A DNA stretch of 64,000 nt. Origin: Amoebophrya sp. A120. Taxonomy: Eukaryota; Sar; Dinophyceae; Syndiniales; Amoebophryaceae. This document shows, piece by piece, positions 33,701-43,597 of this stretch. The notes below the pieces were generated by a model. That model ran no database searches. It saw nothing but the letters and a program-made list of their open reading frames with translations, and was not told where the DNA came from. The position numbers were made by a program, and so were the translations under genes. Location: assembly GCA_905178155.1 (NCBI GenBank), contig CAJINV010000021.1:912449-976448 (forward strand). Reading direction: 5' to 3'. The first letter of the stretch is position 1. Each line of letters begins with the position of its first letter.

Positions 33701-34084
33701 CGAGAAGCCGCGCAAGAATTCACTGCGTTCTCACTCTCTGAAAAGTCCTGGAGTGGCAATTCAGTGAATTCTCACAGCGTTTCTCGTTCCGGAACGAAAG
33801 AGAGCCCACACGAAAACTCGCCGCGTTCTCACTTTTTGAAAAAATCCGGGGTATGTGCGCCTCGTTCCCGAACGAGGATAGTTTCCGATGTCGCTTTGTT
33901 TTAGAGGTTGCAAGTCATGATATTAATATCGATACCTGGGTTGCTGCATGACCGATTTTCCCGGCCTGCCAACCTTCCCGAGCGCCATGGATAGCTTGGA
34001 GAAGGGAATGCCATCCACCTCTGTGGTGCAGCTCACGTTGCCCGCTGGTAGAAGTTCGCTCCCCCGGTCTGATGTGGTGGTCAT
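27785..34084 (-). CDS. Coiled-coil protein, family not recognised
   Basis: Nine exons (34084-33936, 33036-32966, 32581-32443, 32273-32189, 31994-31776, 31602-31465, 31357-30171, 28159-28032, 27935-27785) give 748 aa in one frame. ATG 34084 follows an in-frame TAG. Residues about 50-145 are a charged helical region (SLERALVAKWWGPISERLAN, EIEEEEIVKLSGELIILEQE, LETELQLLKDLELQRIDLAL). A Gly-rich linker and about 400 Ser/Thr-rich residues follow, and a second helical block closes the protein (EEQETLQVALKEMDKLIASA, then a basic REKKRKIKAREQ). Such a layout suggests a structural or scaffold role, but I cannot name a family. One intron is a 2-kb introner element; the first intron carries a duplicated exon end. 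Confidence 0.72.
27936..28031. mobile_element. Short degenerate introner element, B-like
   Basis: 96 bp; only the right end (TTTTTCCGATGCATA) resembles family B. No clean duplication. Removal keeps the frame (CIRDHHFPVTQQ). Confidence 0.5.
28480..29330. repeat. GC-rich minisatellite, unit about 107 bp
   Basis: About eight units, each with GGGCGCGCGGACCTG and GGGCGGGGCGCCCCCCCC. Unit starts near 28632, 28738, 28851, 28957, 29064, 29174 and 29280 are spaced 106-113 bp. Confidence 0.92.
29460..30110. repeat. ACACCCC / GGGGTGTG short tandem repeats
   Basis: Left part repeats CATACCCCGAACACACCCC-like units; right part repeats GGGGTGTGTCCGAAAGTCTG and GTCTGGGGT units in the inverse sense. Larger pieces such as TTCAGGTCGT and CTGCTGCAGTTTA recur. 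Confidence 0.9.
31358..31464 (-). other. Ordinary GT-AG intron in coiled-coil gene
   Basis: Donor GGCCAG|GTATAG, acceptor GCACAG|ATTTTG, phase 0. Confidence 0.75.
31603..31775 (-). other. Ordinary GT-AG intron in coiled-coil gene
   Basis: Donor TTAAG|GTAAGT, acceptor CTTTCAG|CATCGC, phase 0. Confidence 0.82.
31995..32188. mobile_element. Introner element, family G
   Basis: 194 bp; right end TTCACTGTGGATCATA, left end TATGGAATACAAAATT. Exact TCGGT duplication. Confidence 0.88.
32274..32442. mobile_element. Introner element, family B
   Basis: 169 bp; GGCAAAAGTATCGTACTACG to GATGCTTTTGCAGCACAGGATA-type end. Flanks CTCTT/CTCCA. Confidence 0.88.
32582..32965. mobile_element. Introner element, family A (long, diverged)
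   Basis: 384 bp; TATGAGAATTAGGCGCAAC and inverse GAATTGCGCACTTTCATA. Flanks TGTCG/TGTCC. Join reads ANEQDTVEDQNE. Confidence 0.88.
33245..33302. repeat. 58-bp exon duplication, copy 1
   Basis: Matches 33934-33991 with one mismatch. On the minus strand it encodes SMALGKVGRPGKSVMQQP and ends at a strong donor CCCAG|GTAAGT. Confidence 0.93.
33303..33933. repeat. Palindromic minisatellite between exon copies
   Basis: About six diverged units of roughly 100 bp, each with the palindrome CTCGTTCCGGAACGAG between arms of the type GTGAAAATTCAGTGAATTTT and a TTTTTGAAAAA joint. Confidence 0.9.
33934..33991. repeat. 58-bp exon duplication, copy 2
   Basis: The end of the first coding exon of the coiled-coil gene. 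Confidence 0.93.
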
Positions 34085-34993
34085 GATGATCTTTCTTCTT
34101 CTTGGCTTCTACTCCGCGACTGCAAGTAAGAAAAATCTATCAATCGTGGTGTGCTGCTTTTGCCTGTGCTTCCAACCGAAGCTGCGGCAGCTCCGTCGCG
34201 GACGATGCGGTTCAATCGCGGAGATGCATCACACACCTCGACATCATCTCGGCTCTTTTCGATTTTTTTGAACGCCGCTGGTTGTCGTGTCGCAGTTCAG
34301 CCATCTTCTCGGCCGTCCACAAATCTCTACTTATCGCATCCGGATAATCGGGAAGATCACTTTGGAGCAGGGGGCGCTAGTACTCTCTTTATCTTTATGT
34401 TGTCTAAGAAAGTCATACAGTAGAGCCCTCAGTCGGTCGTGTCAACTGCTCATCACAGTGAGTATAATAAATTTGTTGCTTTATTTTGGATACTACGTCT
34501 AGTACTTATTCAGACGCGTCATCTACATCTACAACGCTTCCAGCCACCGTGCGTCAAACAGGGTTCGAGATAATTTTTACACTATCCCGTTCCGCTCGTG
34601 ACAATCTCCGTTTCCGCGAAACAAAAAATGCGCTCGGACCACGAACCCGACAGTTTGAAATTGAATCAAGTACATATTCATAACCAGGTCGTCCAGGCAG
34701 CCGCAGTAGAACTAGCCTGCAGTTCTTCTTGTTTCCCTTTCCGCGACTAGAGAATGAAGATGCGCACTAAAAAACTTGCGTACTCGGAAGTATCATGATG
34801 TTCTTCGGCGAAGAAGAAGAAGTTTTCATTTTTCATTAAACTTTCAAAAACCCGATATGGTCATCATGGTGCAGTTTTTTACTTACAACCACAGCTCTTC
34901 ATTTCGAGGATTGATTGAGTCTGCTTTTATTTCGCAGAGTACTTACTTCTTTTACGTGCATCAAGCTGTTCTTTCGAGACTGATGCCACCTTC
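34085..34993. other. Intergenic or 5' untranslated region
   Basis: An acceptor-like TTACTTGCAG just upstream of ATG 34084 suggests an untranslated first exon for the coiled-coil gene. Nothing else is seen before the IFT57 stop. Confidence 0.45.
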
Positions 34994-37900
34994 TCACACC
35001 TCCCCCTCTTCCGGCGGCCCGGCCAGTTGCATCCCTTGGCCGTCGGATTTCTTCTGGCGAAGCTTCGCCTGCATCAAAGTGTGCCCGACCACCCCGATTT
35101 TCACCTCGATTTGTCGCGTCTCGGCGCGCAGCTTTTGGAAGGCGTCCTTTATCTTCACTATGGGCGCGGTATCGGTCACCGTCGTCGACAAGGACTCCAG
35201 TCGTATCAAACAAAAAAAATGTCCACTTGTTATACGGTCATCACCATCAGAGATTTTTGCCGTCGTGCATGATAAATTTTACCGAGAATGCATGCTATGC
35301 AAAAATACAGATTTCCTGGTCACCTTACCTGTTTTCTGATTACATTACTGCATCACAGATTCCGTTATTAAAGTTTAACACTTTATTTTCCATTTCCTGT
35401 GATAATTCGCCCCTTGACCTCGTCTAACTCCTCCGTGACGCCCTTGAGTTCGATCTGGAGGTTCATTACGCCCTCATTCAGCTCGTTGTACTGTCGGGTA
35501 ACCTGCAAGGTTTTTTTGATAAACATGCAAGTGAGTGCGAGTGCGTCGAAGGCGCGATCGAACGCCACTTGAGTCCAATTTCCATGAAATAAATAACTCG
35601 GAAACAAAATGAAATTGTACGCGGTTGTGTAGTTGTACATGAACTCGAATTTTTACATTTCTTTTCACTTTTGTGGCACCTGTGTAAGCTCCTCTTGTCT
35701 ATTTCGAAACTCGAGTGCGCGGTGGTCAAACTGCGAGTTGATAAACGCCTCCTTGTTTCGCATCCTCTCTGACAAGGAATGCAGCTCCTTGTGCAGATTT
35801 TCCAAGCCACCCCGTGCTTCCGGAAACGTTTCGTCTATGACCTGAGTTGGTAGGATAAGGATTTTCTTGTATGACCATGATGAAACAATATTAAACTACT
35901 CCCAGTTGTAGATCATCTATCAGGCACTTCTGCAACTGGTAGGGCGGAAGCAGCACAGCACGTCATCACGTCGATAGTACTCCTACCCCAGTACCAGGAA
36001 AAAGGCTTGCAGTATCCGTACCTCTACCAGTTCAACATGGAGAAGGAGAAGCATGATGAACGTACTTAACATCAACCTCAATCAGACTGAAAATTTTCAA
36101 CCTTCTCAAGAAAACTGTAAAAGTTAAAGTGTATATATCAATGTCAATCATGTACTTCCTGGTAGCTTTTTGTTTGTGACAAATGTGCGCGCCACTCCTT
36201 CGAGTTCTGCTCCATGCCCGCGACTTTGAGCTTCGGCCCGACCCGCTCCAGCTCGAGCGCCCACTGCTGTGGATCGATGTATGGCGTTCCCAAACGTTAC
36301 ATTCTCGACTGTTAAGTGAATTTGTAATGCAAGAATGGCAAAAGTGCAAGGGTGAAGATTGCGCCTTTTGCGTTACAGGTTCGGCACAGCTTTATAATGC
36401 TGTCGAGCCCTTTGGAGATTTGTCATGCGAAGCAGCTTGATGATAGTGATACTGATGAGAGTTTTGCATGACAAATAATGTAACAGTTGAGAGTGTAACG
36501 TTTGAGAACGCCATACGATGGTGGCCTCCATTACGCCCTCGAAGGTGTCGCTCTCCTCCAGCATGGCGCCCGCATTATCCAACAGATTAAGGCAGACAGG
36601 TCATATTTGTAATGCAAAAATAAATACACGGGAAAATCTGTCATGGGCGAAGCCATGGCATGCTGTTTAGGGTATGCAATGCAGGTGCTTTTGTCTATTT
36701 ATTTTTGCATTACAAATATGACCTGCCGGTCTTTTTCTGGGGGATACGCATTGTTGCGCTCGTCCGTCATTGGAAAGAATTCCTCTTCGTCGTTGTGTTG
36801 CAGTCCCTCTTATGCATTGAAAATGTGTCTGGGGGGCGAAGGAGATTGTTTTTATATGCATGTGATAACTTTCAATCCGCCGTTCATCTTCATGTTGTCC
36901 CATTGCATGAGCAGCATAAAAAACAAAAAGGCACTCGACTTCTTCTTGTTGCCACGACGAGAGGGAATTCCTCATTCAAGATAGGTATGAACAAGCCTTC
37001 GCGATAAATGCTGTGACGCCTGATGAACATGCATCACCACCGTCGTCGGTCATGAAATTTCTGCATGAAGAAGACGAACTCCTGCAATCTATCTACTTCG
37101 AGACACAGCAGATGACACATTTGCCGTTGATACCTCTTCCTCTTCTATGTCGCTGCCCTGCGCATCGTCATCGACTTCGGCTTCGTCAGCCAACGCCTCG
37201 TCGGGGTACCTGAATTTGTGCATGATAGGGCACGTCATAGTTGTTCGCGGGGCCAGCAAAAAATTGTCAACCTCGAAAGGCCTCGGAACAAAAACTCGCT
37301 GTCGATAAAGATAGTGCACATTTTTCGTAGCAAACGCGATAGTAGTACAACTAGTAGTACAAGAACGACAAATGTACTACTTATGCAGTATCATACTGTG
37401 GCTGGTTGTATCGGAAATTCGCTCTCTGCAAGGTCAGTTTCACGAGCGAGTGTAATATTCCCAGCACGCTTTCCCCGTACCCCTGTTTCAACTTCTGGGG
37501 GCTCACCGACTCACTGCCGGCCACCCCGGCGTCCTTTAGCAATACGCACAGGTTCGTGCAGATCGTCTGGGGATCGTCGTACTTGCCCCAGGTGGGCTCG
37601 ATCTGCAGCCGCCGGAACAGCCAGGCGCAGAGCTGGGCAAAGTACTTGAACTGCAACGCGGCGTTGGGGGCGGCGCCGGAGAAGTAGCTGCGGGGCATGG
37701 GCATCATCTCCTTGTCACAAAACTGCCCCTTGCCGTCGTAGTCAAGCAGTTGGAGCATGTCGACGATCTGAGGTGCAGTTGTCGCAAGAGAAATATATCT
37801 TCATTTTTGGCTTCACCTTCATCGGCAACCCAGTGGGAAGCGCGAGGTCGACCACGACGTCTAGGTTTACATAAACCTTCATGTACAAGAAAAAGCATTA

Positions 37901-38083
37901 CGCATATCTATGCATACACGTACATTTGCATCAGTAGACATGACGATGACTTCTATTAGCAGGAGAATGATCCTGAACGACAGACGAAAAAAACGGCATT
38001 GGCGTAAGAGGTACCTCATCGTTGAGAATGAGCATTTCTCCCGTAATTACGGGGCCCTGGGGCGCTGCAGGTGCTGCTGCCAT
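34994..38083 (-). CDS. IFT57: Intraflagellar transport protein 57
   Basis: Nine exons (38083-38015, 37767-37397, 37209-37134, 36806-36747, 36570-36516 after its duplication, 36274-36156, 35841-35680, 35502-35405, 35198-34994) give 404 aa, close to the usual length of about 430. The N-terminal calponin-homology-like part is clear: DMLQLLDYDGKGQFC, PRSYF, LQFKYFAQLCAWLFRR, KYDDPQTICTNL, LKQGYGESVLGILHSL. An acidic linker and the coiled coil follow: PQQWALELERVGPKLKV, KEWRAHL, RMRNKEAFINSQF, VTEELDEVKGR, and the diagnostic end IEVKIGVVGHTLMQAKL. IFT57 is an IFT-B subunit needed to build flagella, so the organism has a flagellated stage. Three introns are introner elements, five are GT-AG. An in-frame upstream extension exists, but ATG 38083 fits the family best. 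Confidence 0.95.
35204..35404. mobile_element. Introner element, family F
   Basis: 201 bp; TATCAAACAAAAAAAATGTC and right end TTTCCTGTGATA. Flanks AGTCG/ATTCG. Confidence 0.87.
35503..35679 (-). other. GT-AG intron in IFT57
   Basis: Donor ACACAG|GTGCCA, acceptor CTTGCAG|GTTACC. Confidence 0.85.
35842..36155 (-). other. GT-AG intron in IFT57
   Basis: Donor CAGGAA|GTACAT, acceptor CCAACTCAG|GTCATA. The join keeps the family spacing between the WRAHL and LHKEL motifs. Confidence 0.85.
36280..36515. mobile_element. Introner element, family D
   Basis: 236 bp; TATGGCGTTCCCAAACGTTA and inverse GTTTGAGAACGCCATA. Exact CGATG duplication. Join reads MEATIDPQQW. Confidence 0.94.
36576..36746. mobile_element. 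Introner element, family H
   Basis: 171 bp; TATCCCCCAGAAAAAGACC on the minus strand, with a long inner palindrome around ATTTGTAATGCAAAAATAAA. Exact CGCAT duplication. Only member seen here. Confidence 0.88.
36807..37133 (-). other. GT-AG intron in IFT57
   Basis: Donor GAAGAG|GTATCA, acceptor CATAAGAG|GGACTG. Confidence 0.7.
37210..37396 (-). other. GT-AG intron in IFT57
   Basis: Donor CCACA|GTATGA, acceptor AAATTCAG|GTACCC; join reads YNQPQYPDEALA. Confidence 0.85.
37768..38014 (-). other. GT-AG intron in IFT57
   Basis: Donor GATGAG|GTACCT, acceptor GCACCTCAG|ATCGTC; join reads LILNDEIVDMLQLL. Confidence 0.88.
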
Positions 38084-39248
38084 GCTGCTGATGCTGTGCG
38101 AGTAACACGAGAAAAAAGGGTGATGTTGTGCTGCAGCTGCAGCCCCGCTTTTTACTTCAATTTCGTCGTGCGTTAGTGTTGCTTCGCGACGTGTTTTGAT
38201 GTGCTTGTCTTGTTCGATCTGTATAAAGGAGCCAGATGATGTTGATGTCCTCGTCACCGTTACACAATGGGTGCTCGTGCTGTGCCGCAGCAAGAACGCA
38301 AGACAAACAAGTCGGCTTCAGCACTGCGTCCACACCTGCTCCACTGCGTCCACCTTCAATACGTGCGTCCTGAAAAAGCGCTGCCTCCTCTGCCCCCGCA
38401 CAAAGTACTTACTTATCTTCGAGTTCTTTGTTTCTCGCCCGGTCGCAGCTACCTTCCGGCGGTGATGGTCACTACGCCCTGTGGTGCTCCTGTCGCTCTG
38501 TGACTCCTCGATCGTGTAGTCGCGGAAAGAACAAGAAAGTGGCACTGCGAAAACCAAAATTTCTTTTTCGGGAAACAAGTGCAAGATCTTCACTCGAAAA
38601 AATCTAGCAAAAGAAGCTCAAACTCGCTCCGACACAGACACAGACACTCAGAAGAAGACAACAAAACTATAGATTATCGCACTGATCCAACTCTCTCGCT
38701 GTCGGGCATCTCCATCTGCTCTGATTCCCAGTGAAGATGCATGTGTCACCTTCCGGAGAGCGAGCACTAAGAAGATATTTTTCCATCCCTCTTTTTACTA
38801 CGCTCGGCCTCGAGCAGGTGGAAAGAAGTCTAACCATGATAGCGCCGCCCCAGAACGCAACAACCAATCTGTAATATCGGCAATGGTCTTCCTGTAGTTT
38901 TCCTTCTCGACGATCAAGAAGTACGTCTGTTCTCTTTTTCTTTTCACACCAAATTCAATCAATTTATCGGTGTCCAACATATTCAACAACAAGGTTTTTT
39001 CTCGTACCTCATGAAAGAGCCACATCGTACAACAAAAGGGTATACATTCATCATCAGTGGTGCCAACACGGTTTCTGGAAAGAAATTTTTCAGGAGGAGT
39101 TCTTTTGTTTCTGAAACGATAGCACAAACAGTGTCAGGATGGGGTATCTTCATTTTCGTAGAAAGTACTTCACTTGTTCGGCTTCGGACTTGGAAGCCGC
39201 AACAACGAACAGCACCAAAGCAACATTAACGTCCGGAAAAAATCGCTG
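38084..39248. other. Intergenic, no supported gene
   Basis: An open stretch at 38798-39000 on the minus strand could encode a short peptide but has no clear start or family. It is more likely the 3' flank of the WLM gene. Confidence 0.4.
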
Positions 39249-42200
39249 TCACTGTACTGCTCCACCGCCACCCGTCGCTGGTACCATCACCGTGGAAGGA
39301 GGTGCTGATGTCGCTGTCGGGGGTACGACGACAAATTGCGCAATGATGTCGCGCAGCATGATCAGCTTCCCGGGGTCCACGCGCGCCGGGGCGATGAAAA
39401 AGCGGTCTATGAATCGCAAAAGTATCGCACTCGTACAAATGCATTACAAATTGAAATTTCCTTAGCATGAGAGATAAAATTTGTAATGCTGATTCACCTT
39501 AAGAGAAAGATTTGTAATGCATGATTGCAATACAAGTGCGATACTTTTGCACAGGATACGGTCCGGTTCGCGGCGAAAACCCATGGCGTCCAGGATCGCC
39601 GCACTGGCATATCCTGTGCAAAAGTATCGCACTCGTAGTTGTAATCGCAGTCATGCATTACAAATCTCCATCCCAAAGCAAAACAGCATGACAAATTCCA
39701 GTTGTCATGCTGAGCCAATTTGTAATGCCATTAAGTACTACGCAGTGCGATACTTTTGCAATGCATATGGCAGCGTTGTCGACCAGTGCGCGTATTTTCG
39801 CGTTGCTTAGCGGCAGCTGCCGGTACTTTTCCTCCGTCGGGTGCTGGACCAGGTTGCTGCACACACGCTGAATCAACGTCAGTAAATGTTCGCTACTTGA
39901 TGCTCCTTTCTGCTGCTTCAGCTTTTGCAAATTTTTCCGCACCGAGATGAGGAGTTGCGCACCCTCAAACCCAAGCAAATCCGCCCACTCCGCTTCGTCA
40001 AACACCGGCTCCTCGGGCCGGTGTTGATCATGCTCTTGTTCCTCCATGGGCTCGTCATCGTCTTCAGGATGTTGCTGTCCATCTGGCAGCTTGTTCATCA
40101 CCTGCTCCGCTGCGTTTGGCCGCTGGGTTGTCGGTGCGCTGTCCAATGGCAGTAAAGATGCTGCAGCAGTCCTCTCAGTCACCCGCTCCGCTAAATTTCC
40201 GTCTGACGCAGCTGGTGCTGTCCCGGCTTCTTTGCAAACGTCCATGGGAACTACAGGTTCCATGACTGGACGAGATATCGGCTCGCAAACTCCGCAAGGA
40301 CACCTTTCGGGGTGCTGATAGGACATCATCTCGTGGTCGCTTATTTCCTGCACAGAAACCACGTTCTTGCTTGCGTCGTCTAACACCACATCCATACGAC
40401 CGTTCCCTGCAACTGCTCCTGGCGCCGCGGGAGCTGCAGCACCAGCTCCTCCTGCTTGTAATTGTTCTTGATCCACTTCTACTTCTCTTCTGTCACTCGT
40501 AGTATTGTTCGCACCTGCTCCGCGACCCACCTGCGGAGAAGGAGAAGAAGATGCGAGCAGTTTCATCCTCTTTTCCGCGATTTCGGCCAGCTGCTCCCGT
40601 CGATTTCTCGGCGTGAAAGTCCCATCCTCACGACCACTCCCCGCCATGGAAATACCACCAGCCACGCTTTCCAGCGCCGCACCCCCGAGTCGCTGCGGTT
40701 TCTCCCCCTCGCTATCGGAGTCGACGTTTGCAGCGGCGCCGCCGCGACCCATCAGGCTCTGCCCGTTCCGGGAGTAGTAATCGTGGAACTGGTCGTAGCG
40801 CTTCTTGTAGTTGCGAAACAGGTTCCAGAACTTGTCGTCGTGCGGGCCGAAGGTGTTGTGCACCAACTCGTGGATCAGAGTGTTCACTAAGTCGTGGTAG
40901 GGCCGAAACCCCTTGGTGTCGTCGGTTCGCAACCGCAACACGATTCGCGCCCCTGCGTTTTCGTTGAAGCCGAGCAGATATCAAATGCAAACATGTCTGG
41001 GAGGTCTGGAAGATTGTCATGCATCTTTAGGATCACGCACATGGTCTGGAATGCACGAAGGCGCATTACAGATTATGCACGAGCTTCATAAATAACATGC
41101 CTATTCCGCATGAGGAATCCACCCATTGCGTGGGGAGAAGTGAAGGACCACTCTTTCCGTTCATGCAACACAGATTTCTGTACGATCTAGACTTGGCATG
41201 ACAAGTTCCACCAGAGGACGACATATTTGCAACGCATAGCAGATCGCCGTCCTTTCCCTCCATCTGCATCCGCGCCTGCGCCTCCGCAGGATATGAGAGT
41301 GCACAACTCCCCCCTATTGCACGAACAGCAATACAAACACCGCCACACGTGACGCCTGTGCATGCCAAATTCATGCGCCTCGTGTAGTACTGTTTGGGCT
41401 TCCTGAATCTGTCATGCATAATAGCGATACAAGGGAAGCACTTGGATTTGGGATTTTGCATGAGAAATGAGAACGACAGGGAGTTGTGCACTCTCATACA
41501 GGAGACATCTCCGTCAACAGCCCGACGTGCAGTTTCTCTTCCGTCATGATCTTCACGATGGCCGGGTCGTGGGCCATATGCATTGCAAAAATAGCGCGCT
41601 ACCTAGTATCAACTGTAACTAGCATCACAAATTTTGGTAAGCACAAAAGTGATGATGAAAGTTGTAAAGTTGCATTGCTATTATTCGAGTTGGGAAAGAA
41701 GAAGATATTTGTCATGCATGACAGCAATTCATCAAAGGAGTGCGATATAACACTTTTGCAGAGCATAGGCCAACTTCGTCAGCAATTTCTCGGCCTCGAA
41801 CGGCGTCGGGGTGTTGTACTTGTACTCCGCCGTGATCTTCGAAAACCGAAACTCCGCGTGCATCTTACTCCCCCCCCAGCCGTATCAAATGTAAAAATGT
41901 CTGGGTCTGGAAGGGTGCAAGGTTTGTCATGCTTGTCTGGCATGACTGAAAAGTCTGTGATGCGTGTCCAGAAAGAGACCCTTTTGCTTGTCATCATCAT
42001 CATCATTGAGACGAACCCCCTGTGGTCGTCCTCACGGTGTCGTCTTCGCCCTAGGCTGTTTCGGACAGATGTTGGTTGTGTCCGGCAAGAGGACGGCCCT
42101 GCCAGGACAAATGTTGGTAATGTCCAGCGAGAGCGCTGCCGTGGCCCGTTTTCTGCCGGTTTTTGGCTTTCGCCAGGAATACCCGCAACACCACCCGTGG

Positions 42201-43597
42201 ATAGTGAAACCCATGGCAGGCTTTCGCCAGCCCTGTCATGCAAAAACGCCGTTTGTCATGCGGAAAGCGCAACACTAAGCCTCGGAAATATTTCTCATGC
42301 TTGGCCGCTATGCATTACAGACCATTCACTATTCACAACTCAGCATTACAAGTTTCCAGACCCAGACATTTTTACATTTGATAAGCCGCCACTCTCCTTC
42401 GCGAGCTTGCGTTCCCGCCGCCGCCGCGCCTTCTCATCCCGCTCAAGCGCCGCAAACCCCTTCACCAGCGGGTCGGCCTTCGCCTTTTATGCAATGCAAA
42501 AGCATTGTACAAGAATGAATTGCTATTGCATTACAAATTAACCCAGCATTACAGATTAAATCTGTAATGCTGGTTTACCTTGAGAAAGAGACGTGTAATG
42601 CATGAATGCAATTACTACGAGCACGATACTTTTGCAGTGCATACCTTTTGAAAAAAGTCAATGTCCTTCTCGCTGCTACCGGTAATCAGGATATCAAATG
42701 CAAATGTGTCTAGGTCTGGAAACTTGTGATGCTAAAATGTGGATGATGGAGACACAAACAGTTCCCCGGAATGCAATTTAGCATGACAACTTTCATCCGG
42801 AACGCTCTCCCATAGGCAATCCGCATGAGAAACTGCGTGTTTGCATGTACAAAAGAGGCTGCGGCTTTTGCTGGTTGCGCAATACAGATTTCCTAGGTAT
42901 GGAAGGCTAGCATTACAAGTTCCAACCTTCCAGACCCAGACATATTTGCAATACATACAGGATCTTCACAAACGACGGAAGCTGCTGCACTACAGGAAGA
43001 GCAACCTGAGCGGGGCGGGGCGAAGATGAAGAGAACGAAGATGGTGCCAGTGTGCTGCTGCTGGCGTCAACGATCATAGTACCACTCTCCACTATGCAGC
43101 CCGCCCCTCCATTTATTTCCTCTACTTCCGAGGGTTTTTCCGGCACTGCCGCCTCGGACGCGTAGTTCATCTCCTCGTCAACGTTTTTAGAGTTAATGTC
43201 ATCTTGATGTTGTGATGGTGATGCCGCATGATTCGGATTGGGATGATCTTCTTGCGGCCCGAGCACCATGTCTCTGGCTTTCACAAAGGGCGAAACCTTC
43301 TTGCCATGGTAGATGATCGTGCAGGTTTCCTTACGCACGTCGAACAGCTCCTTCAAGATGTCAAACAGCGAAACCTATGAACTGCAAAAGTACCGTACTC
43401 GTATCTATAAATGCATTACAAATTTCCTCAGCATGAGAAATGAAATTTGTAATTCGGATTTACCTTGAGGAAAAGATTTGTAATGCATGACTGCACTACG
43501 AGTACGATACTTTTGCACAGGATAAAACCAACCGCTCCTCCCCGTCCCCAAACGGGACGTCGAACGGCGTCCCGCGAAACGTGAATCGAAGGTTCAT
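39249..43597 (-). CDS. Ubl-WLM-PUB metalloprotease (Wss1/SPRTN-related)
   Basis: Ten exons (43597-43525, 43370-42958, 42686-42644, 42482-42384, 41877-41768, 41571-41499, 41286-41239, 40973-39768, 39604-39559, 39402-39249) separated by nine introner elements give 754 aa in frame. A ubiquitin-like domain comes first (LRFTFRGTPFDVPF, SLFDILKELFDV, CTIIYHGKKV). The WLM metalloprotease follows: PFEAEKLLTKLAHDPAIVKI, VGLLTEMSP, LLGFNENAGARIVLRLRTDD and the zinc motif HELVHNTFGPH near residue 322 (HExxH plus a third His). A Pro/Ser/Glu-rich linker leads to a PUB domain (LIQRVCSNLVQHPTEEKYRQ, PLSNAKIRALVDNAASAAIL, LDAMGFRREPDRFFI), which in other proteins binds p97/Cdc48. Wss1-like proteases cut DNA-protein crosslinks and SUMO/ubiquitin conjugates; this role is inferred. 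The Ubl-WLM-PUB order is also known in fission yeast and plants. Confidence 0.95.
39408..39558. mobile_element. Introner element, family B
   Basis: 151 bp; exact CGGTC duplication; core on the + strand (CCTTAGCATGAGAGAT). Inside the PUB domain. Confidence 0.94.
39610..39767. mobile_element. Introner element, family B
   Basis: 158 bp; TATCCTGTGCAAAAGTATCG to TTTTGCAATGCATA; exact TGGCA duplication. Inside the PUB domain. Confidence 0.94.
40979..41238. mobile_element. Introner element, family C
   Basis: 260 bp; TATCAAATGCAAACATGTCT; exact GCAGA duplication. Confidence 0.93.
41292..41498. mobile_element. Introner element, family A
   Basis: 207 bp; TATGAGAGTGCACAACTCCC and inverse; exact CAGGA duplication. 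Confidence 0.94.
41577..41767. mobile_element. Introner element, family B (diverged core)
   Basis: 191 bp; TATGCATTGCAAAAATAGCG to ACTTTTGCAGAGCATA; exact GGCCA duplication. Confidence 0.92.
41883..42383. mobile_element. Introner element, family C (long)
   Basis: 501 bp; TATCAAATGTAAAAATGTCT and inverse; exact AGCCG duplication. The middle repeats GACARATGTTGGT-type motifs in direct array near 42063-42125. Confidence 0.93.
42488..42643. mobile_element. Introner element, family B
   Basis: 156 bp; TATGCAATGCAAAAGCATTG to TTTTGCAGTGCATA; exact CCTTT duplication. Confidence 0.93.
42692..42957. mobile_element. Introner element, family C
   Basis: 266 bp; TATCAAATGCAAATGTGTCT; exact CAGGA duplication. 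Confidence 0.93.
43376..43524. mobile_element. Introner element, family B
   Basis: 149 bp; TATGAACTGCAAAAGTACCG to TTTTGCACAGGATA; exact AAACC duplication. Here GT-AG boundaries are possible within the duplication. Core CCTCAGCATGAGAAAT on the + strand. Confidence 0.94.

Larger units (their letters stand above)
33037..33935 (-). other. First intron of coiled-coil gene, containing an exon duplication
   Basis: Acceptor TTCAACAG|ATCACT. Two possible donors: CCCAG|GTATCG in the upstream exon copy, or CCCAG|GTAAGT in the copy at 33245. Both give the same protein. Confidence 0.65.

Noticed and set aside
38318-39127. Small gene between IFT57 and the WLM gene
   Set aside because: Open stretches only; no family, no clear start and no splice logic. 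Noted as intergenic.
39408-43524. CRISPR-like array, because similar sequences recur at short intervals
   Set aside because: The recurring pieces are inverted-repeat ends of introner elements in a eukaryotic gene; spacers are coding exons and spacing is irregular.
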